From: Trichopria drosophilae
Lineage: Eukaryota; Arthropoda; Insecta; Hymenoptera; Diapriidae
Reading direction: 5' to 3'
Length of the DNA stretch: 64,000 bases
Assembly: GCA_030407085.1 (NCBI GenBank)
Contig: CM059582.1
Location: forward strand, 93,689,001 to 93,753,000
Both the position numbers and the translations under genes were made by a program. Of the stretch, positions 42,733 to 53,679 are shown piece after piece. The notes beneath the pieces were generated by a model. That model searched no databases. It was not told the DNA's origin and saw only the letters and a program-made list of their open reading frames with translations. Within the stretch, counting starts at the first letter, position 1. Each line of letters opens with the position of its first letter.

Positions 42733-43827
42733 TCGGTATCAAAATAAAGTACGCGACGGTCCAATTTTTCTAGGTAGCTGTAGAGTTTCAGGCGAGCTTG
42801 AGCTGTCGTGTAAGCCGCTAACACAACGTTTGTGCAGTTTGACGATGACGATGTTTCAACCCCGTCAACCCAATTTAGAAATAAGACTTTTTCGTTAACG
42901 AGGAGAATACGCGTGACCTCTTTCCTAACATCTGAAAAAATGTCGAGTAACTCTTCTCGAGTAGTAATGATCTCGGTTCGCTGCAAATTTTCGCGCTGAC
43001 CAAATTTCCCCCAAAATGAATTTAAGCATAACTTGGCGACCGAACGTAACCCCGGGTTTTTTAAAATATTATTTTTGTCCAGTTTTATTCCTTCAGCCCG
43101 TTCATACGATTCTATGTACAAGTTTTTTGACGTTTCGTCTATATACTCTGTCGGCCATCCGCTTGCTTCCTGTTTGATTTTTACAAATGTATCGATGTCA
43201 TCTTTAAAGAGGCCTCCTTCTTGTGTTTGTGGATTATACTGTGTTATTTTGTACTGCCAAAGTTTCAGCGTCGTGTGTACAGTCGGTTTGCGATTCATTC
43301 TCGCAGCAGCTTCTACAAAGGGGGAACAACAAGCGAGAATTCATTTTTATCGGAAGGACTGCATGATAAAGATTTCTGGGTGGTAGTATTCTACACATAA
43401 TAAGTCCTTCGACCCCGTCTAAACTAATAGGCTCTTGCAGACTCGTGATTATCGCGCATTCCTGTCCGACATAAACGGTAGGATGACCTACGGGAAAACG
43501 ACCGGTTTTACAAATGTAAGGGTGCAGTGAACAGACATCTACGTATTTGATTTTTTCGTCATTTTTTACGGTATAGTACGTTGCCGTATTACCCGTCCGT
43601 CCACCAAAAAATGCGTCTCGCGGATCTAAGATTTTGTACGTTGCCATAGGATGGTTATTGACATAAGCAGCAAGTTCCGCATCTGTTCGTTTTTCATGGT
43701 TGAAATCACACTCCCATTTTTCTATGAGAGTATTACCACTTGACCGAATTAAACGCGATATGGATTGTGTATTTGCGTACACTTGTTTAAAACTTTCGCC
43801 TGTAGCGAAATTTGGTTTGTCTCTCAA
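42733..43827 (-). pseudogene. polB: DNA polymerase B of Polinton C, palm domain
   Basis: Motif A YVDVCSLHPYICK, with GRFPVGHPTVYVG after it, the Cys cluster LCRSCCENESQTDCTH, then motif B CLNSFWGKFGQR and motif C YFDTDS, where the frame runs straight into the end of Polinton B (TIR begins at 42726). A frameshift lies near 43255. Upstream, at 43827-43935, the exonuclease region expected between N-terminus and palm is missing. The C-terminal continuation is at 27740-28094. Confidence 0.93.
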
Positions 43828-43934
43828 CTGTGAGAAACACCGTCGTCAACCGTGATAAAAACAACCGTGGAATTGAAATACGTGTCCCTTTGTGGTTTCA
43901 GATGTGTCGTTAGCGTCTGGTTATAAATAGCCAT

Positions 43935-45077
43935 CTACCAGTGGACCTTCGGGTAGACGATATTCAGGACCACGACCTGCATGCACAATTTCACGACCGT
44001 ATAACTTCTCGCACCAAAGAAGCCACTCTCACCGATACCGTTACTGTCGTATATTACGAGTGCTATATTTTTATTTTTATAATAACGTTGAAATTCCTGA
44101 AATTGGAGAGTTGAACATCCATTTTCAGGAATTTGCACGTTAGCTTCGCGAATAATTCTCTGTGCTTGTTCTAATTAGAGGGTGTTGTGGCTGCAAATCC
44201 TTTTCCATATTCCCCGCCACTCATCGGCGGGAATTATCTTCTTTTGCAATAACCATTCACCCACTGCAAGCACTCTTGCAAAACAGATGTTGTCACTGTT
44301 GCTGATAGTAACGATTGATTTGCTTCGAAAAACCGCTTCACTAATAATACTATTGTTACCGCGACCACGAGGAATACGTACATGATGTACCTCGATTTGA
44401 AGAGTGTCGTTTAGGTTAAAATTGGAACCACTTTGCGCTACGGAATTTATTCCATTAAATACGTCTGCGGCGTTAAAATTTGATATTGCACGAAAGGACA
44501 TACCGGCAGGTTTTGAAAATGTATCAGAATTAAAAGTTAACCCTATCAAGTCCGAATGACTATCCAATTTATTATTAACAATATGATCCGTTACAATTTT
44601 ATAAAGTTCATTTATCGCGTCCTCCAAATAAACGACGGGATTCGCATTGTCTGTAGGGGGTATTATTCGAAACTGAATTTCGCGACCCGATAGCTGAAAC
44701 CGCTTATAAAAACGTTCGGAATTATATAGGATATTCAGTTTACTTGTATTGTGCGCTGACGCCGTTGAATACGATGATGATGCTGATGATGGTGATGATG
44801 ATAATGATGATGATGATGATGATGACGATAACCCTCTATCTGGAATCGGATTATTCTCTTATTCTTCTTCTTCCCTCTCGTCGTCAGCATTAGCAGTATA
44901 TGGTGCATTGTAGTTGTTGTTGTAACTATTTTGGCTGTCCTCCCTATCGTCATCGTTGTCCTCCTCCTCATTATCGGCTTTGTAAATCCCGATACTACCA
45001 GTATGGTAACTAGTAGTGCTGATGCTGCTAGAACCACGACCACTAAGATTTGGAGTCTGTTCTGCATCTAAAATCAA
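43935..45077 (-). pseudogene. polB: DNA polymerase B of Polinton C, N-terminal region
   Basis: One frame from about 45077 to 43935 with stops at 44859 and 44175. The first part is low complexity (acidic DNEEEDNDDDREDSQN; a Ser run from a GAT/TGA-type triplet repeat near 44773-44822). It is followed by RFYKRFQLSGREIQF, VHHVRIPRGRGNNS, SKSIVTISNSDNICFARVL and LQFQEFQRYYKNKNIALVIY, the typical N-terminal domain of canonical Polinton PolB (resolvase-like/terminal-protein region). An acceptor-like TTTTAG precedes the first codons. Confidence 0.8.
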
Positions 45078-45192
45078 AATTCATTATTTATATGATCAGA
45101 AAATTAATAAGATGTGAAGAGTTTAGAGTAAAACTTATACTTTTTACTCTTCTGATGTATCGAAGCATGTAGCGTCGATATACCTCATTACC

Positions 45193-46234
45193 AGAGGTAT
45201 ACTGACGGGTGGTATACCTCCCCCTGCGAATTTTCAAAAGTGGAGGCAAGCCACCTTGCAACTCTCTGCATCTTGTTACCGTAATCGGTATCATTTTGCA
45301 CGAGATGCAGACTCAATCGCTTATAATAATCTTGAAAAAAATATAAAAAAACGTAATAAATATTAAATATATTTTTAATCGTCAAATTATTCTTTAAAAG
45401 ACAGTATTAAATTTACCATTATTAATTTCGCTGACGTAGGTCATACACCTTTGCTCCGGCTCATGGTGGGTGAAGTCTTGAAGGCTGTCGAAACGTTGCC
45501 TTCCCCTCCCCCCCCCCCCGCTCAGGTTACCTTGCGTCAGGTCATCCGCTCTGATGCTGCGTTCGTCGTCTGCTGTAAGCGATAAATTATCCGAACCAAG
45601 ATCGTTCGTATTGACAGATGGCGAGCCATCCCACAAACGCTCCAAATCTGTGTAAAAGAATAGAAAAAATATACAAATGCACGAAATTTTCACATAAAAA
45701 TGCACGAACCGAAACGAGAACCATCGCAACGAGTCTTGCCGCACGGTGCGAAGCGAACAATTTGACACCCCGTTGCAATCGCTCTAGATTCGCCCTTGCT
45801 ATGCTATTTGCTTAATACGTATATAAATTATTTAACTTACCTATAACTGCTTGGCATTCATCCAGGATGCTTCGAAAGCGTCGACTGTTTCGGTACCCTC
45901 GCGAAATCAGAACATCCCCCGTGAGCCGCATCGCTGTGTCACACCGCACAATCACTTTATCGTAGAGGTTTTTCAAAACGTCGCACTCCAGAGCATACCG
46001 TATTATCTGGCGAAAATCATGGCACAATCGTTCAAACGATTTCCGGTGGGCACTCGCGCCATATCGAAACCCGAACAGGTAAATTATCGTCGGATGGGCT
46101 GTCCCAATGAGCGATATCATTAGGCAAATTGTTTTTCTTAAAGCCCTAGTACGTGCTTCCATTTTTTGTTCTAAGCGAACCCACGAACTAAAGACAAGTG
46201 AGAATTGATAACTATGTTCACCAGTTTTATACAT
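45193..46234 (-). CDS. Three exons upstream of Polinton C polB (hypothetical)
   Basis: Exon 1 (ending 45841) contains RLCHDFRQIIRYALECDVLKN and ends at a consensus GTAAGT donor. Intron 45648-45840 ends in TTTTACACAG. Exon 2 (45647-45417) has LERLWDGSPSVN and ends at GTAAAT. Intron 45331-45416 ends TTTTTTTCAAG. Exon 3 (45330 to about 45193) has YYKRLSLHLVQND and RVARWLASTFEN, with a GTAATG donor. Frames agree across both introns. Whether this is the 5' part of polB or a separate gene could not be decided; the junction to 45077 was not resolved. Confidence 0.5.
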
Positions 46235-46693
46235 CTATGATGATTTCGTCGCTGTACTAAAAAACATATTTTTCTCACATAAACCTTTAAATTATTACAA
46301 AAACACTAGTGAAAACAGGTCACTTTTCCTCAAAACTCACGAGAAATCCTTCTATCTCATGTGTTTCCAATAACTTACGTACTTTATAGTATTTCTTTCC
46401 TTTTTCTCACATAATGTACAAAACTAATGTGGAAATGTTCACAGAAAACTTAAAAATGATTAAAAGCAGCAGATGGAATAGTTCGCTTTTCCCACAAAAC
46501 GAATTTTACGCCCTCACGTGTACTTGACTTAGTTATTCGGAGATTGTGAATATTTATGAGATAGAAGTAAATTACATACTTTATAATTTCCTGCTCCCCT
46601 TTTCTAGAAGTATTTCTAAAAACTGATAATTTTGTAGATGAAATAAGGTATTTCAATATCAAACATTTGATACACGACGTTGACCAAAACGTC

Positions 46694-46696
<3 letters not shown>

Positions 46697-46749
<53 letters not shown>
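46697..46749. repeat. (TC)n microsatellite
   Basis: An uninterrupted TC dinucleotide run of about 52 bp upstream of the 391-aa gene of Polinton C, between divergently transcribed genes. Confidence 0.98.
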
Positions 46750-46751
<2 letters not shown>

Positions 46752-46995
46752 GCGTATGCGCGTGTGTATGTGTACGATTTACTTATTGTTGTCGATGTAA
46801 TGGGTAGTGTATTTAAGCATGAGGAACCGTAAGAAAAGTCGCAGTCGCTTTCGCATAGTTAAAAGGGAGGTTTCGGTGAAAAAGGGTGTAGTGGCAAGCT
46901 TTTGATAACAATAGTGCACGTGCTCGGAGTAGTGTGTCGATTGATTGATTGATTGACGTTTCTAATAAAAAAGTGAGTGAAAAATTGGGAGAAAT

Positions 46996-48171
46996 ATGGA
47001 AACTGATCAAAAACAAATGCCAACTCTAGACCAAAATGGTGAAAATACGGATGACATACACTCCCTCGCTACTCAAATTGTGTATCAAGAAACTCAAAAT
47101 TTTAACGAAGAGACTGATAATGAAGATGAGGTGTCGTTGAAACCATCGACACATTCGCCATTATTCTCTGTCGAAATCGGAGGCAAGATGGCGGAAGTAG
47201 AAGCATATCAATCTCCAAATGAAAAGCGTGCTCACATGTCGCCTATAGTGCAGACAGGTATTCTCAATACACCAGCGTTGCTTTTGTCAACGACGCACTC
47301 ATTGAACAAATCATCGAGTAAAAGATTCTGTGTTGGTATGGCACCTACGGATGCAGGTTTATTCATACCCGTTGTAAAAATTTATAATAACCAATCATCA
47401 ACTGGACTAACTATACAGTCGGATAGCTGGTCAATGTTCACGAAAGTCATCGACACCGTGTCATCGTATTTTGACGATTCGTATCTCAAACGCTCGGCTG
47501 CCTTACGCGAGACAAAAATAAGTGTCAAAGAGTTTAACATACTCTTCACAACGTCGTACGGTGCGAAAGCGGTTCTATTCGAACAAGTCGCCAGCGATAA
47601 TAATAATGATGAAAATGGGGTTAGTGATAATGGTAAGAAAGCAGCAGCAGCAACAGCAGCAGTGGCCGAGAATAAGTTTCCCGAAGATAAAAATATGTTG
47701 AAAACACCTGAAAAACGTATCGATGTCGAGAGTGCTAACCAGTCACCACCGAGGAAGAAACAAAAGAAGGAAGCATCTGACACAAAAATATTGAGAAGGA
47801 AAACTTTTACCCCCTCGATCGTAATGCACAAATCTACATTTGACGGTTTGAAAAGAATAGTGATCTGTGTCGAAGAACGAATGAAAATACTCAATGAAAT
47901 TTTCGAAGATGTACAAAAATGTAGATTACGAATCGAGGATGAAATTCTGAGACATCTTCTTTTACAAAATTACAAAAACCTACCTTGCGATTTGCGTATC
48001 GAACAAATTCTTTTTGACAATCGGGAAGAAATGTGTAATTCCATGAAATCACAAATGTCAAAGGCTTTCTTTGCATATAGTTTGTTAAACATAACTGTGT
48101 ATGAACTTATCGTACCATTCTTAGAAGTAATCATCGAAAATACAAAAACCACGTTTAATGCTGTACTTTAA
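46996..48171 (+). CDS. Conserved Polinton protein of unknown function, 391 aa, intact (Polinton C)
   Basis: The ATG at 46996 (METDQKQMPTLDQ) gives an uninterrupted ORF. N-terminal ~110 residues acidic and disordered; then a beta-rich domain with GMAPTDAGLFIPVVKIY and SWSMFTKVIDTVSSYFDDSY. Next a low-complexity Ala/Lys linker (GKKAAAATAAVAEN), a likely nuclear localisation signal PPRKKQKKE near residue 250, and a helical C-terminal third (MKILNEIFEDVQKCRLRIEDE). It is divergent from the polB side, suggesting an early gene in nucleic-acid metabolism; nothing catalytic is visible. Only fully open long gene in Polinton C. Confidence 0.75.
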   Translation: METDQKQMPTLDQNGENTDDIHSLATQIVYQETQNFNEETDNEDEVSLKPSTHSPLFSVEIGGKMAEVEAYQSPNEKRAHMSPIVQTGILNTPALLLSTTHSLNKSSSKRFCVGMAPTDAGLFIPVVKIYNNQSSTGLTIQSDSWSMFTKVIDTVSSYFDDSYLKRSAALRETKISVKEFNILFTTSYGAKAVLFEQVASDNNNDENGVSDNGKKAAAATAAVAENKFPEDKNMLKTPEKRIDVESANQSPPRKKQKKEASDTKILRRKTFTPSIVMHKSTFDGLKRIVICVEERMKILNEIFEDVQKCRLRIEDEILRHLLLQNYKNLPCDLRIEQILFDNREEMCNSMKSQMSKAFFAYSLLNITVYELIVPFLEVIIENTKTTFNAVL

Positions 48172-48598
48172 AATTGACATGTATCATCATTCAAGCTGAA
48201 ATAAATTACTTTTTAAAGTTTCCACGTCTTGCCCATCTGTCACCTGATAGCTTTAAGCAAATGTTTCATTCAGAAGGAACACTTCTTCTAAGATGTGTCG
48301 CCTTGGTCTTTGATGTTGGTGCGTCGTCGTTTATTTCTATTTTAGCCTAGTGTGTATGTGCATGCTCGTGTGTGCATGTGTGTACGAATAATATACTCAC
48401 TTTGCGCCTGTATTTATACTTATATACGGCAATTTCCGGAAAGAGGATGTAGCCGCATATGTTTCGGATTTTCTGACTTGACACAAATTATACTTTCAAT
48501 AACTCGGTTTTGAAGACGCTTGCAAGCATTGTCGAAGGAGGGCGACACCGGTTAGTCTTGTCAAACGCGGTTCCCCATCTTCGATATTCGCGAAAATC

Positions 48599-48712
48599 AA
48601 GCTCGCGAAAACCCGGGAGGGGGAGCTCTTCGCGCTAAACGAGCTCGCAAAGGCCGCGGCTGAAGGGGAGCTTTTTGCGGTAGATAAGCTCGCGAGAGCC
48701 CGGGACGCGCCT
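48599..48712. repeat. GC-rich 42-45-bp tandem repeat upstream of the ATPase gene
   Basis: AGCTCGCGAAAACCCGGGAG... is repeated as AGCTCGCAAAGGCCGCGGCTG... and AGCTCGCGAGAGCCCGGGAC, about 2.5 copies, each with GGGGAGCT(C/T)TT(C/T)GCG inside. Its GC content contrasts sharply with the AT-rich surroundings. It lies about 140 bp before the ATPase ATG and could be part of its promoter. Confidence 0.75.
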
Positions 48713-48849
48713 CGCCGCCGACCGCCACCGCCGCCGCCGCATTTATATGAATGTTTTCGCGTTATGTATATTTATCGGTATATCCTATTATTATTATTAC
48801 GACAAATCAGTCACTTACGTCAGACTATCGCGTACAGACGTTTCGAAAA

Positions 48850-49561
48850 ATGTCGTCAAGTTTAAAAGTCTCTATGGATACACGGTGGAAACACCCCTGG
48901 ACGTGCCTGGTATGTGGCCCTACAGGATGTGGAAAAACAATTTTCGTGACCAAATTTAAAAAAAAATTTACCCCTTATGGCGGATACCTCGTTCGATCGG
49001 GTGATTTTTTATTACAGCGAATGGCAAGCTGAATATCGTGATAAAATGATTGTAGCTGGTAAGTCAACCGCTGCGCAACTTGGGATCGAATTTCGAGAAG
49101 GTTTACCAAACCCTGACGATTACTCAAAGGACAACGACATTAAAAAGTTGATTATAATCGACGATCTTATGCGCGAATCGTCGAGTAATACAATCATGGA
49201 TCTTTTTACCAAAGGCAGTCATCATAAAAATTTGAGTGTAATTTTCATAACGCAAAATATTTTTCACCAGGGTCGTGGACATCGCGACATTTCACTTAAT
49301 ACCAATTACCTAGTTTTGTTTAAAAATCCTCGAGATAGGGCTCAAATTCAGCATCTCGCACGGCAAGTATATCCGGAAAATTCAAAGTTTCTTCAAGAAG
49401 CTTACAGAGATGCAACTTATCGCCCGCACGGTTATCTTCTCTTAGATCTTAAACAAACCACACCGGATGATTTTAGATTTCGTACATGTATATTCCCGGA
49501 TGAACAACCGCACGTTGCATATGTACCGAAACGTAAATTAACAAAAGTGAACAAGATTTGA
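48850..49561 (+). pseudogene. FtsK/HerA-type packaging ATPase, one homopolymer frameshift (Polinton C)
   Basis: ATG at 48850 (MSSSLKVSMDTRWKHP). Walker A CGPTGCGKT is followed by a frame change in an A run at about 48956-48966. The second part has the Walker B KKLIIIDDLM, LSVIFITQNIFHQGRG (sensor-like), LNTNYLVLFKNPRD and RPHGYLLLDL, ending at 49561. Canonical Polinton packaging ATPase; apart from the single shift it is complete. Confidence 0.92.
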
Positions 49562-49613
49562 AAAAAAACGCGCACATGCAATTATTATTTTCAGTATCCG
49601 GTTAACCGCGGCG

Positions 49614-50141
49614 ATGGCAGTATCGACTGTTGGAAAACATAAAAATAACAAAAATAATCTCCTCACAATAAATCGTAAAGATAGAAATCCTGCACAAAGA
49701 GGATACTGCAGTCTTCCGTGTTTTTCACCCTTTGGAAAAAAATATCTCGCTTTATTACACGCTCTGTGTCATGCTGATAAACAACAACGTAAAGCTCTAC
49801 TGAAAACCGCCGACAAAAAACTCGTTAAATACATCTGCGAGTGTGCGCTCAATGTACTGCGAGGTGTTATTTCTTTAAATATTATTTCTTAAAAATCACG
49901 AGAGAAGAGTTTACTTCGAAAGCGTAAACAAACTTTACGCACGCTTGTCTTGTCTGCGAAGAAAAGGGGTCAAAGAAGGTCTAGACAGATCGGTGGTGGT
50001 GGTGGTAGTACTGGTGGATGCTGTACGTGGAAACGGAAAAGAGGGATTCTATTACAAAAAGGTGGAAATTGCATACCGATTCTTTTAGCACCAGTTATCA
50101 GTGCTATTTTCTCAAAATTACTCGGCACCAGCAGCGATTAA
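49614..50141 (+). pseudogene. Conserved small basic/hydrophobic Polinton protein, one nonsense codon (Polinton C)
   Basis: MAVSTVGKHKNNKNN start, then CHADKQQRKALLKTADKKL and ICECALNVLRGVISL, with TAA at 49890. The same frame continues with a strongly basic part, a glycine run (GGGGGSTGG from a GGT repeat at 49992-50015) and a hydrophobic tail (NCIPILLAPVISAIFSKLL) to 50141. The CECALNVL element is widely conserved in canonical Polintons directly after the ATPase. A membrane-active or core-protein role is inferred from composition. Confidence 0.7.
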
Positions 50142-50154
50142 AAAACATTACCTT

Positions 50155-51083
50155 ATGGAGTATGCAAAGAAAATGATACTAGTTCCCGAAAGTGAGGTAC
50201 GCGGTGCGAATGACGATAAGAGAACGGCACAAACACCCGGGACGGCACTTTCGAGATTGGACGAGGAATTATCGTATATTCTCCAGGGTGGAAATAATGA
50301 GACATTTGATTGCGATGATATTTCCACGTTTAAGATTAAAGACGGTGAGGCAGCAAAATTTTTTCATGAACGTGGTAAACTCGCTCGGTACATTCGAACG
50401 CTCCAAAGATATCTCCATTTGTTCACCAAACAATTATATGGTGAAAAACTAACAAACGTACCGAATGCAAAAGATATCAACGGTATTGAAGATATTGGTC
50501 ATATCGAGAATGAGGGGTTCAGGAACATCAGCAAGAACAGAATTCGCTAAACAGTGGACAGGTAATTTCTAAGACTCAACATGATGAAGCAACCTCTAAG
50601 GTAAAGGATATGATTCCAAAGACAAATCCGATTGCTATCTCTGAAATTCTGAAAAGTATTCCTATCTCTAATAGACCAAAAGCTTAAAAATTACTAAATC
50701 ATCAACATCGCTCGAAAAGTATTTCCTGGGACAGTGAAGGTATTGTAAGTGTCGACGGTTATGAACTTATCGGGTCTGACATTGTCGATCTCGTCAACGA
50801 TGCAACACGTTCGCGAAAATCTGCACGACCAGTTGGTCGCGAAGAGTTTATCCGTGCTCTTCGTGCAGAACGTATCCCGCAACGATCCGTCGGTAACAAA
50901 TCTTTGTGGAACCTTGCGGCGACCCCGCGATTTGGTAAAAAATCCCGAGATATTATAAACGCTGCGAGATTACGAAAAAACTTGTCGAAAAGTATCGTCA
51001 GCAGCGAAGAAGAGGAGAAGGACAGTGAAAGTGAGAGAGAAAGAGTGAAAACGCCACAACGCAAACACGATAAATCAGGACAG
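50155..51083 (+). pseudogene. Conserved Polinton protein (MEYAKKM type), frameshifted (Polinton C)
   Basis: The ATG at 50155 opens MEYAKKMILVPESEV and LSRLDEELSYILQ; this frame stops at 50550. Conserved sequence continues in other frames, with a TAA near 50684: WDSEGIVSVDGYELIGSDIV, then REEFIRALRAERIP and NKSLWNLAATPRFGKK. An acidic Ser/Glu-rich end (SSEEEEKDSESERERVK) then runs without a stop into the integrase start at 51084. Function unknown; this gene regularly precedes integrase in canonical Polintons. Confidence 0.68.
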
Positions 51084-52183
51084 ATGGCTGGACCTCGAAA
51101 TGTAACGGAAAATGATCTCGAGCGCATCTACTACGATCCTTCACATCCCGTCGGCTACTCGGGTGCCCGAAATATTATTCGTTTCAAAAAGCATCGCTTT
51201 TCCGAGAAAAACATTCACGAGTGGCTAAATCAGCAAGATGCCTACATAGGCCTATCAAAAGACGTTTTTAGCGTTTAAGATATTCCGTTACAAATATTGA
51301 CGACCTTTGGGAAGCCGATCTCGTAGATTTACGATTTCTGAAGACTTACAACGACAATAAAAGCTGCGTGCTTGTCGTCATAGATGTATTGAGTAAATAT
51401 GTATGGGTCGAATCACTTCGAGATAAAAGCGCCCTTGAAGTTCTCGCCGGGTTTAAAAGAATTTTCGGTAGAAACGATGGTCGTACACCGGTCGTTCTTC
51501 AGGCAGACCGCGGAAAAGAATTTATCGGTAAAGCGGTGCAAAATTATCTGCGTGAAATAGACATTCAATTTCGCGTTACTCGTAACAACCCCGATGTAAA
51601 AGCAGCGATCGTTGAACGGTTCAATCGTACCCTGAAGGAGCGAATATGGCGCTATTACACACATAAAAATACCAGGCGTTACGTTGATATTTTGCAAAAA
51701 ATTACCGACGCGTACAATAACTCTTTCCACACAAGTATAAAAATGATACCGGCTTCGGTAACCTTATTCAACGCCCACATTGCACGTCAAAATATCGAAT
51801 CCAGATAACGCTCGAAAAGCAGACACAAGTCGTATAAATATGAAATAGGTGATCCCGTTCGAATCAGTTGTGCTAAAAACGCATTCAAGAAAGGCTACGA
51901 ACGAGGCTGGAGTGAGGAGATTTTTCGTATAATGGCCGTTTTAAAACGTCAAAATCTTTTGGTTTACGAGCTCGAACACTTGAACGGCGAAGAGATTGAG
52001 GGCTATTTTTATCCGCAAGAACTAGGGGCAGTCTCGAAAATCCGAACAGAACAAGAATTTAAAATTGACCGTGCAATCCGCTCTAAAGGTCAAGGTGCGA
52101 AGAAACAATACTTTGTTAGCTGGGTTGGTTATCCCGAAAAATTCGACTCGTGGATCTCTGCTGGTAGTTTAAATAGCCTTTAA
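51084..52183 (+). pseudogene. int: Retroviral-type integrase with chromodomain (Polinton C)
   Basis: From the likely start MAGPRNVTENDLERIYYDP, the N-terminal region (YYDPSHPVGY, WLNQQDAY) ends at 51278. The frame shifts, and the core continues: LWEADLVDL (Asp), then VVLQADRGKEF (Asp) and AAIVERFNRTLK (Glu), 35 residues between the last two. TAA at 51806; then FKKGYERGWSEEIFRI and a chromodomain with YFVSWVGYPEKFDSWI to 52183. DD35E arrangement and C-terminal chromodomain are the Polinton signature. Confidence 0.92.
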
Positions 52184-52185
52184 AA

Positions 52186-53027
52186 ATGCATCACTCACAA
52201 ATGGATGAGTTTTTTCTAGTTTTATCCAGCAACAGTAGTACGAAATATTTTCCCGATAATACAACTACAAGATTCACGACAGTTCTTCCCAAGGAAATTG
52301 AATTAACAGGGAACTGGTTAGTGGGATTATCGGAAATTCACGTACCTTACAGTGTTGTACATATAAGACGTAATAATAATTCATTCACATTTGGAAGCTT
52401 GGAGATTGGGGTCGATGGACTGCCAGTTATCGATACAACCAGTGTTAATATTTCCGAAGGTTATTAGAATAGTGTATCTGATTTGGTAGACGGAATCAAC
52501 GATCGTCTAAAAGTTTTTTACGACCAATTTTCAGACGGAGTACACTTACAATTCAATTATGCAAATACACGCGGGGGCGTCGTTTGTTCGTTTTGTGCGC
52601 AAAAAGATTGTAAAAAATCACATTACTTTCTTTTTCACAGGTAAATAGGATTCTCGGACTTCCCGATATAGCGAACATTACTCGTAAAGAGGGGGAAGAA
52701 ACTGATAAGAAAAATCGGATACATCGTTACTATCCTGCTAGTTTATCCCGAGCGATCCCCGATCAGTTATTTGTCTACACCGATATTTGCGAACCAAACA
52801 TTGTCGGTGATTCCCAAGTGACTTTATTGCGAATCGTTAATGTAGGCGGAAAAAATTATAATTACGGTGAAACTGTGGGAAGGCGTTTTTCATCACCCAA
52901 TTACATTCCACTTTTGTCGAAAAGATTTGGCGAAATTACAATAGATATAAGAGACCACGCAGGGGTACCAATACCATTCGAATACGGAACGTTGACCGTC
53001 ACTCTTCACTTTAAAAGACAATATTGA
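52186..53027 (+). pseudogene. Penton-like minor capsid protein (Polinton C)
   Basis: Starts 2 bases after integrase (ATG 52186; ATG 52201, MDEFFLVLSSNSS, is equally possible). FPDNTTTRFTTVLP and LTGNWLVGLSEIHVPYS are the conserved N-terminal strands; TAG at 52465. A frameshift near 52640 leads to FSSPNYIPLLSKRFGEITID and GTLTVTLHFKRQY, ending 53027. Single-jelly-roll vertex protein is the accepted assignment for this position in Polintons; here it rests on position and pattern. Confidence 0.72.
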
Positions 53028-53037
53028 ATGGTGTACA

Positions 53038-53612
53038 ATGTTGAATAATAATAATTACATCACATACTACGACGAACAGGCTAGTAGTGGTTTGGTGGAA
53101 ACTTGTTGGGTAAAGGTCGACAAATTCGAAACGTTTATGTCGGTTCTCTGGATCAGCGCGGTCACGGAATCGGAAGTTTTCTCGGAGGATTGTTTAAACG
53201 TATATTACCCTTATTAGGTAAAGGAGCGACTGCAGTTGGTAAAGAGGCCTTACGTGCTGGAATAAATGTTCTCGATGATGTCGGCGAGAAGAAGGTTTCA
53301 TTCAAGGAATCGTTAAGAAATCGCGCCAAAGAATCTGGCAAAAACCTCACAAGCAAAGCCAGAGAGAAACTTTCAAAAATGATGTCTGGTTCGGGGTATA
53401 AAAGTTTATCAAAAATAGATCCTTTTCAGTGTTCATCTTGTAATACGTTAGTGCATGTCACACAGCGACGTCGTCGACGCAACGCCAGTAAATTACGCAA
53501 AACCAATTCGGGGCGTGTTTCGAAACGAAAGATAAATAGTTCTCGAGGGAAAAAGAAGAAGTCGGTAAAGAAGAAGAATAAACTCAAAAGAGAAAGAAGA
53601 AAAATATCGTAA
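53038..53612 (+). pseudogene. pVI/pX-like core or membrane-active minor protein (Polinton C)
   Basis: The ATG at 53038 (MLNNNNYITYYDEQ) is followed by a frame change near 53100. The main frame then has GHGIGSFLGGLFKRILPLLG (amphipathic, glycine-rich), GKEALRAGINVLDDVG and an extremely basic tail of Lys/Arg (RRRRRNASKLRK, GKKKKSVKKKNKLKRERRK). The GIGSFLGGLF element is a hallmark of the canonical Polinton minor virion protein next to the MCP. It probably binds DNA and/or membranes in the particle. Confidence 0.75.
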
Positions 53613-53679
53613 AGTGTAGGAGTAGAAAACGAAAGAGTAATATCGAATCAAACGACATATTTAGATAAAAATAGAAATA

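Noticed and set aside
44735..45067. His-rich ORF overlapping the N-terminus of Polinton C polB
   Set aside because: Alternative frame of the triplet repeat that encodes Ser/Asp runs in polB.
48950..48980. Programmed frameshift in the A run of the Polinton C ATPase
   Set aside because: It separates Walker A from Walker B within one domain; ordinary homopolymer indel is more likely.
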